The notes under the pieces: generated by a model | Seen by the model: only the letters and a program-made list of their open reading frames with translations | What the model was told of the DNA's origin: nothing | Database searches by the model: none | Assembly (NCBI GenBank): GCA_017860675.1 | Contig: JAGDMV010000059.1 | Coordinates: forward strand, 1-10,152 | Length of the DNA: 10,152 nt | Origin: Chloroflexota bacterium | GTDB lineage: Bacteria > Chloroflexota > Limnocylindria > Limnocylindrales > CSP1-4 | Direction of reading: 5' to 3' | Position numbers and translations under genes: made by a program | In this document: positions 6,795 to 10,152 of the stretch, piece by piece | Layout of the letters: every line of letters starts with the position of its first letter | Numbering within the stretch: position 1 is the stretch's first letter

Positions 6795-8426
6795 ATGCCC
6801 GACCGGTTCTACCTCACCACGGCGATCGCCTACGCGAACAACAAGCCCGGCCTGCACACGCTCCACGAGGTGATCGCGGCCGACGCCATCGCCCGCTGGC
6901 ACCGGATGCGGGGCATCCCGACCCGCTTCCTGACCGGCACCGACGAGCACAGCGTCAACATCGCCATCCGGGCGGCCGAGGAGGGCGTGACCTCGCGCCA
7001 GTTCGTCGACGACAAGGTCGCCCTCTTCCGAGCCGCCGAGGATGCCCTACTGATCAGCCCCGACCGGTTCATCCGGACGACCGACCCCGACCACCTCCGT
7101 TCGGCCCAGGAGATGGTCCGCCGGGCCTACGCCAACGGCGACATCTACGTCGGCCGCTACGAGGGCTGGTACTGCCCGAACGAAGGCTTCCGCAACCCGA
7201 CCGACGTCCTCGAGACGGCTGCCGGCACGATCTGCCCGAACCACCCCGACGTGCCCCTCCAGTGGCTGACGGAGCGCAACTGGTTCTTCCGCCTCTCGGC
7301 CTACCAGGATCGGCTCGAGCGCTGGTACGCCGACCATCCCGACTTCGTCCAGCCCGACTACCGCCGCAATGAGATGCTGGGCTTCATCCGGGCCGGTCTC
7401 GAGGACTTCTCGATCAGCCGGGCCGGGGCGGGCTGGGGGATCCCCTTCCCGATCCGCGAGGACGGGTCGTCCGCCCTGCTGCCCGACGGCTCGTGGGACC
7501 CGCAGGCCGGCACGATCTACGTCTGGTGGGACGCCCTGATCAACTACATCACCGGGGCCGGCTTCCCCGACGACCCCGACCTGTTCGCCCGCTGGTGGCC
7601 GGCCGACCTGCACGTGATCGGCAAGGACATCGCCCGCTTCCATACCCTCTTCTGGCCGGCGATGCTGTGGTCGGCCGGGCTGGAGGCGCCGCGGCGGGTC
7701 TGGGTCCACGGCTGGCTGCTGGCCCAGGGTGAGCGGATGAGCAAGAGCCGCGGCAACTTCCTCGATCCGCTCGACTTCGTGGCCGCCTTCGGTGCCGACG
7801 GGGCGCGCTACGTGGCCCTGCGCGAGGTGGCCTTCGACCGCGACAGCGATGTCTCCTGGGATGCCTTCATCCGCCGCTACAACGCCGACCTGGCCAACGA
7901 CTTCGGCAACCTCGTCAACCGGACGGTCACGATGGCCGGGCGCTACCTGGGCGGGGAGCGGCCGGCCGCGCGGCTCGCCGGCGACTCGCCCCTCGGCAGC
8001 GCCTGGGACGCGGTGTGCGACCGCTGCTTCGACCGGCTCGAGGGCTGCCTCATCAACGAGGCGCTCGAAGCGCTCTGGGAGTTCGTCGGGGCGGCCAACC
8101 GGCTCGTGGAAGTCGAGCAGCCCTGGGCCCTGGCGAAGGCGGCGAAGGCCGGCGACGACGCCGCCGCGGCCCGGCTTCGAGGCGTGCTCGGCGACCTGGT
8201 GGAGGCCTGCCGGCTGGTGGCCCTGGCGGCGGCCCCGGTGATGCCCGGCGCCGCCCCGCGCGTCCTCGCCCAGCTCGGCTACGCTTATGGCTGGGGTCCG
8301 GACGGCAACGGCGGCCCCGCCCTGCTCGACGAGCTTGCCTGGGGAGCGCACGCCGCAGAGCCCGGGACCCTAGCCCGGCCCGAGCCGCTCTTCCCGCGCC
8401 TGGAGATCGAGGCGCCGGCGGGCTAG
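6795..8426 (+). CDS. metG: Methionyl-tRNA synthetase
   Basis: This class I synthetase charges tRNA-Met. Its 543 residues cover the catalytic domain and the alpha-helical anticodon domain, without the C-terminal EMAP-type tRNA-binding extension found in some bacteria. Landmarks are YLTTAIAYANNKP (6-18), FLTGTDEH (45-52), the connective-peptide knuckle (127-150), YFF-like NWFFRLS, DFSISR, YVWWDAL (242-248), GKDIARFH (276-283), the KMSKS loop as RMSKS (314-318) and the anticodon-region NRLVEVEQPW. Two features are odd. The HIGH motif position reads GLHT (19-22) in an ungapped alignment to the E. coli and Thermus enzymes. The knuckle has Cys127, Glu130, Cys147 and His150, with Glu in place of one expected Cys. 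The ATG start gives the usual N-terminus; no Shine-Dalgarno site is seen. tatD follows after 35 bases, a very common arrangement. Confidence 0.95.
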   Translation: MPDRFYLTTAIAYANNKPGLHTLHEVIAADAIARWHRMRGIPTRFLTGTDEHSVNIAIRAAEEGVTSRQFVDDKVALFRAAEDALLISPDRFIRTTDPDHLRSAQEMVRRAYANGDIYVGRYEGWYCPNEGFRNPTDVLETAAGTICPNHPDVPLQWLTERNWFFRLSAYQDRLERWYADHPDFVQPDYRRNEMLGFIRAGLEDFSISRAGAGWGIPFPIREDGSSALLPDGSWDPQAGTIYVWWDALINYITGAGFPDDPDLFARWWPADLHVIGKDIARFHTLFWPAMLWSAGLEAPRRVWVHGWLLAQGERMSKSRGNFLDPLDFVAAFGADGARYVALREVAFDRDSDVSWDAFIRRYNADLANDFGNLVNRTVTMAGRYLGGERPAARLAGDSPLGSAWDAVCDRCFDRLEGCLINEALEALWEFVGAANRLVEVEQPWALAKAAKAGDDAAAARLRGVLGDLVEACRLVALAAAPVMPGAAPRVLAQLGYAYGWGPDGNGGPALLDELAWGAHAAEPGTLARPEPLFPRLEIEAPAG

Positions 8427-8461
8427 GCCTCGACAGGCTGAGGCCCACGCGACCACCGACC

Positions 8462-9298
8462 ATGCGCCTCGTCGACTCGCACGCCCACCTGCAGCTCGGG
8501 CCGTTCCGCGACGACGTCGATGAGGTGATCGCCGCGGCACTGGCGGCCGGCGTGGAGCGCATCCTGGTGCCTGGCGTGGACGTGGCGACGGGCGAGGCCG
8601 CGCTCGGGCTGGCGGCGCGGTTCCCCTGGCTGGACGTCGCCGTGGGGTTCCACCCGCACGTGGCCAAGGACGTGGACGCCGCGGCCCGGGCCCGGATCGC
8701 GGCCCTCGCCCGTGACCCAGTCGTGGTTGCCATCGGCGAGACCGGCCTCGACTTCGACCGCGCCTGGTCGCCGGTCGCCGACCAGCTCGAGAACCTGCGC
8801 TGGAACCTTGCGCTCAGCCTCGAGGTCGGCAAGCCGGCAGTCGTCCACTGCCGTTCGAAGCGGGGCGAGCGCGACGCGCAGGACGCGCTGCTCGAGGAGC
8901 TTGCGGCGGCCGGCTTCGGGGGCGAGGCGGCCCGGCGGGCGTTCGGGGGCAGGCCGGGGGCCGTGCTGCACTCGGTCTCCGGCCCGGCCGACTACGTCGG
9001 CGCCGCGCTTGACCTGGGCTGTGCGGTGTCGGTGTCCGGGCTCGCCTTCCGCAGGGGGGAGGAGGCGACGGCCGAGTCGGTCCGGCTCGTCCCCGACGAC
9101 CGGCTGCTGGTCGAGACGGACGCGCCGTACCTCGCCCCACCCGGCGCGCCGCGCCGGCGGAACGCCCCGGAATGGGTGGCGATCACCGCCGCCTGGGTCG
9201 CGGAGCAGCGCGGCCAGGATCCGACCACCTGCGGCGACGCGCTCGTAGCCGCGTACGGCCGCGTGTTCCGGCCTGGTTCGGCGCCGTCACGGATGTAG
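8462..9298 (+). CDS. tatD: TatD family metal-dependent hydrolase (DNase-like)
   Basis: The 278-residue product is a full-length TatD/YcfH-type TIM-barrel hydrolase. Metal-binding positions are all present: His7 and His9 in DSHAHL, Glu93 in IGETGLDF, His129 in VVHCRS, His170 in LHSVSG and Asp220 in VETDAPYLAP. Family members are metal-dependent 3'-5' exonucleases or endonucleases linked to DNA repair and RNA or tRNA quality control; the exact substrate in this organism is not known. The ATG at 8462 gives the conserved MRLVDSHAHL start. No good Shine-Dalgarno site precedes it; GAGG at 8440-8443 is too distant. Co-transcription with metG across 35 bases is likely. An Ala/Gly-rich insert at about 147-166 (AAAGFGGEAARRAFGG) lies between the two catalytic His motifs. 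Genes rnmV and ksgA, often next in this cluster, are absent here. Confidence 0.92.
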   Translation: MRLVDSHAHLQLGPFRDDVDEVIAAALAAGVERILVPGVDVATGEAALGLAARFPWLDVAVGFHPHVAKDVDAAARARIAALARDPVVVAIGETGLDFDRAWSPVADQLENLRWNLALSLEVGKPAVVHCRSKRGERDAQDALLEELAAAGFGGEAARRAFGGRPGAVLHSVSGPADYVGAALDLGCAVSVSGLAFRRGEEATAESVRLVPDDRLLVETDAPYLAPPGAPRRRNAPEWVAITAAWVAEQRGQDPTTCGDALVAAYGRVFRPGSAPSRM

Positions 9299-9345
9299 CC
9301 GGCTCGCGGCAGAGAGACCGGGCGCAGGGGGGCAACGACCCCGCG

Positions 9346-9364
9346 GCAGCGCAAGGTCCGCTGC
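9346..9364 (+). terminator. Small hairpin after tatD
   Basis: GCAGCG (9346-9351) pairs with CGCTGC (9359-9364) around a 7-base loop. It lies between the tatD stop and the next start, with no T-run. It also overlaps a 9-base direct repeat GCAAGGTCC (9351-9359 and 9363-9371). This is weak evidence for a terminator. Confidence 0.2.
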
Positions 9365-9389
9365 AAGGTCCCACGACCACGATCGGCCG

Positions 9390-10001
9390 GTGAAGCGCCC
9401 TCCGGTTCGCGTGTCGGTCGCGTGTGCGCTCGTGGCGGCGATGGTCCTTGCCCTTGCCGGTCTCTCCGTCGCGATCGCCGCGCCCACGCCCACCGGTGGC
9501 GACCCAGCCGTCATGGCCGCGGCCAGCCCCAGCCCCACGCCGAAGGCAACCCGCGAGCCCAAGCCCGTGAGGTCACACGTCCCCTCCGAGACCGTCGAGC
9601 TGCGCGGCATGATCCGGACCGCCACCGGCGAGGACGGCAGGGTCGCCTACGAGCTGGTCGATGCGGCCGGGGCCGTCTGGCGGCTCGAGGTCGGCCCGCC
9701 CTGGTGGTGGGGGACCGCCGACCCGCTGGCCGCCTACGCCGGCAGGACGGTGACGGTCACAGGCGAACGGCCGTTGGGCGAGCAGGACGTCGACGTGCTC
9801 GCTATCGACGGCAAGACGGTCCGCGAGGCCGGCCGGCCTCCGTGGGCGGGTGGCTGGAGAGCCGTGGGTGAGCGACATCCGGGCTGGACGCGGACCAAGG
9901 CAGACCGCTGGGAGGCGAAGCAGGCCGCGAAGCTGGAGCGCTGCAGCGGCGAGCACCCGCCGGGCTACTGCAGACAGCTCCGGGTCCCGACCGCGCCGTA
10001 G
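9390..10001 (+). CDS. Secreted protein of unknown function with an OB-like beta domain (203 aa)
   Basis: A GTG start gives a classical signal peptide: basic MKRPPVR, hydrophobic core to about residue 28, and a likely cleavage after AIA (28-30). No lipobox Cys is placed at that site. A Pro/Ser/Thr-rich linker (about 32-65) follows. A compact domain (about 66-146) then shows alternating hydrophobic patterns, VELRGMI, YELVDAAGAVWRLEVGPPWWW, GRTVTVTGE and DVDVLAIDGKTVRE. These resemble small bacterial OB-fold or DUF5666-like beta barrels, though I cannot assign a family. A Trp/Gly/Pro-rich segment (GRPPWAGGWRAVGERHPGW, 148-166) and a basic tail follow, with Cys185 and Cys194 spaced for a disulfide. 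No catalytic motif is seen. No strong Shine-Dalgarno site precedes the start. It probably acts outside the membrane, perhaps in ligand or wall binding. Confidence 0.75.
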   Translation: MKRPPVRVSVACALVAAMVLALAGLSVAIAAPTPTGGDPAVMAAASPSPTPKATREPKPVRSHVPSETVELRGMIRTATGEDGRVAYELVDAAGAVWRLEVGPPWWWGTADPLAAYAGRTVTVTGERPLGEQDVDVLAIDGKTVREAGRPPWAGGWRAVGERHPGWTRTKADRWEAKQAAKLERCSGEHPPGYCRQLRVPTAP

Positions 10002-10075
10002 CCACCCGCGCCGCGGCAAGCCTCTCGGATCTGCCCAGGCATCGCCGACGCGCGCCGCCTGTGCCACCACCGAGG

Positions 10076-10105
10076 TTGACATGCCCCGCCCCTGTCGGCT
10101 AGCAT
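10076..10105 (+). promoter_or_regulatory. Sigma70-type promoter of a heat-shock operon
   Basis: A perfect -35 box TTGACA (10076-10081) and TAGCAT (10100-10105, four of six matches to TATAAT) are separated by 18 bases. The start of transcription should fall at about 10112, inside the adjoining CIRCE element. This is the usual geometry for HrcA repression. Confidence 0.85.
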
Positions 10106-10107
10106 CG

Positions 10108-10134
10108 TTAGCACTCTCAGCCAGCGAGTGCTAG
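10108..10134 (+). promoter_or_regulatory. CIRCE element (HrcA operator)
   Basis: TTAGCACTC (10108-10116), a 9-base spacer and GAGTGCTAG (10126-10134) match the CIRCE consensus TTAGCACTC-N9-GAGTGCTAA at 17 of 18 arm positions. HrcA binds this inverted repeat and represses chaperone genes until heat shock. It lies directly after the -10 box. The controlled gene must start beyond the right edge; groES-groEL is the most common, hrcA-grpE-dnaK the alternative. Confidence 0.95.
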
Positions 10135-10152
10135 CCAGCCGCCGCGACGCCC

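Noticed and set aside
6128..7372. 414-codon plus-strand frame across the metG start
   Set aside because: Antisense to the membrane protein and out of frame with metG; Arg/Pro/Glu-rich with no domain.
7047..8351. 434-codon minus-strand frame opposite metG
   Set aside because: Shadow of metG codon use; no motif and no plausible start context.
8426..8445. GGCCTC/GAGGCC inverted repeat between metG and tatD
   Set aside because: Six base pairs with an 8-base loop and no T-run is expected by chance at this GC content, and the gap of 35 bases suggests co-transcription.
9351..9371. Direct repeat GCAAGGTCC, two copies, period 12
   Set aside because: Too short and only two copies; no sign of an array or a known binding site.

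Overview
The window is a high-GC bacterial chromosome segment. Hand counts of single 60-base lines range from about 60% to 77% GC. It carries mostly housekeeping and conserved genes. Codon use, the metG-tatD pair and a CIRCE heat-shock element fit a high-GC Gram-positive-like lineage. My best guess is a Chloroflexota lineage, with Actinomycetota as the alternative. This is inferred from the style of the proteins, not shown by a marker.

Layout. (1) 1-1587, plus: purH, the last two steps of IMP synthesis, cut by the left edge. (2) 1588-2893: a looser, less GC-rich stretch with a hairpin after purH, two tiny coupled genes (a putative four-ligand zinc protein and a short hydrophobic peptide), then the 3' half of a metallo-beta-lactamase-fold gene that has lost its metal-binding N-terminal half. 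(3) 3095-3953, plus: an integral membrane methyltransferase of the ICMT/PEMT type, overlapped by a small two-helix membrane protein, with hairpins on both sides. (4) 4055-5961, minus: a two-gene ABC-2 type exporter (ATPase then permease, ATGA overlap) with a readable sigma70-type promoter. (5) 6137-6673, minus: a polytopic membrane protein of unknown function whose 3' end is followed by a degenerate copy of its own tail. (6) 6795-9298, plus: metG then tatD. (7) 9390-10001, plus: a secreted protein of unknown function. (8) 10076-10134: a promoter overlapped by a CIRCE operator, so an HrcA-controlled chaperone operon (groESL, or hrcA/dnaK) should start just past the right edge.

The genes do not form one pathway. 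The most interesting points are the methionyl-tRNA synthetase, in which the HIGH signature reads GLHT at the ungapped alignment position; the small-gene pair fused against a decapitated MBL gene; and the regulatory sites, including possible leaderless starts on both sides of the metG divergent promoter region. I found no CRISPR array, tRNA, rRNA, insertion sequence or phage gene. Apart from these points I do not see a clear new multi-gene system here.
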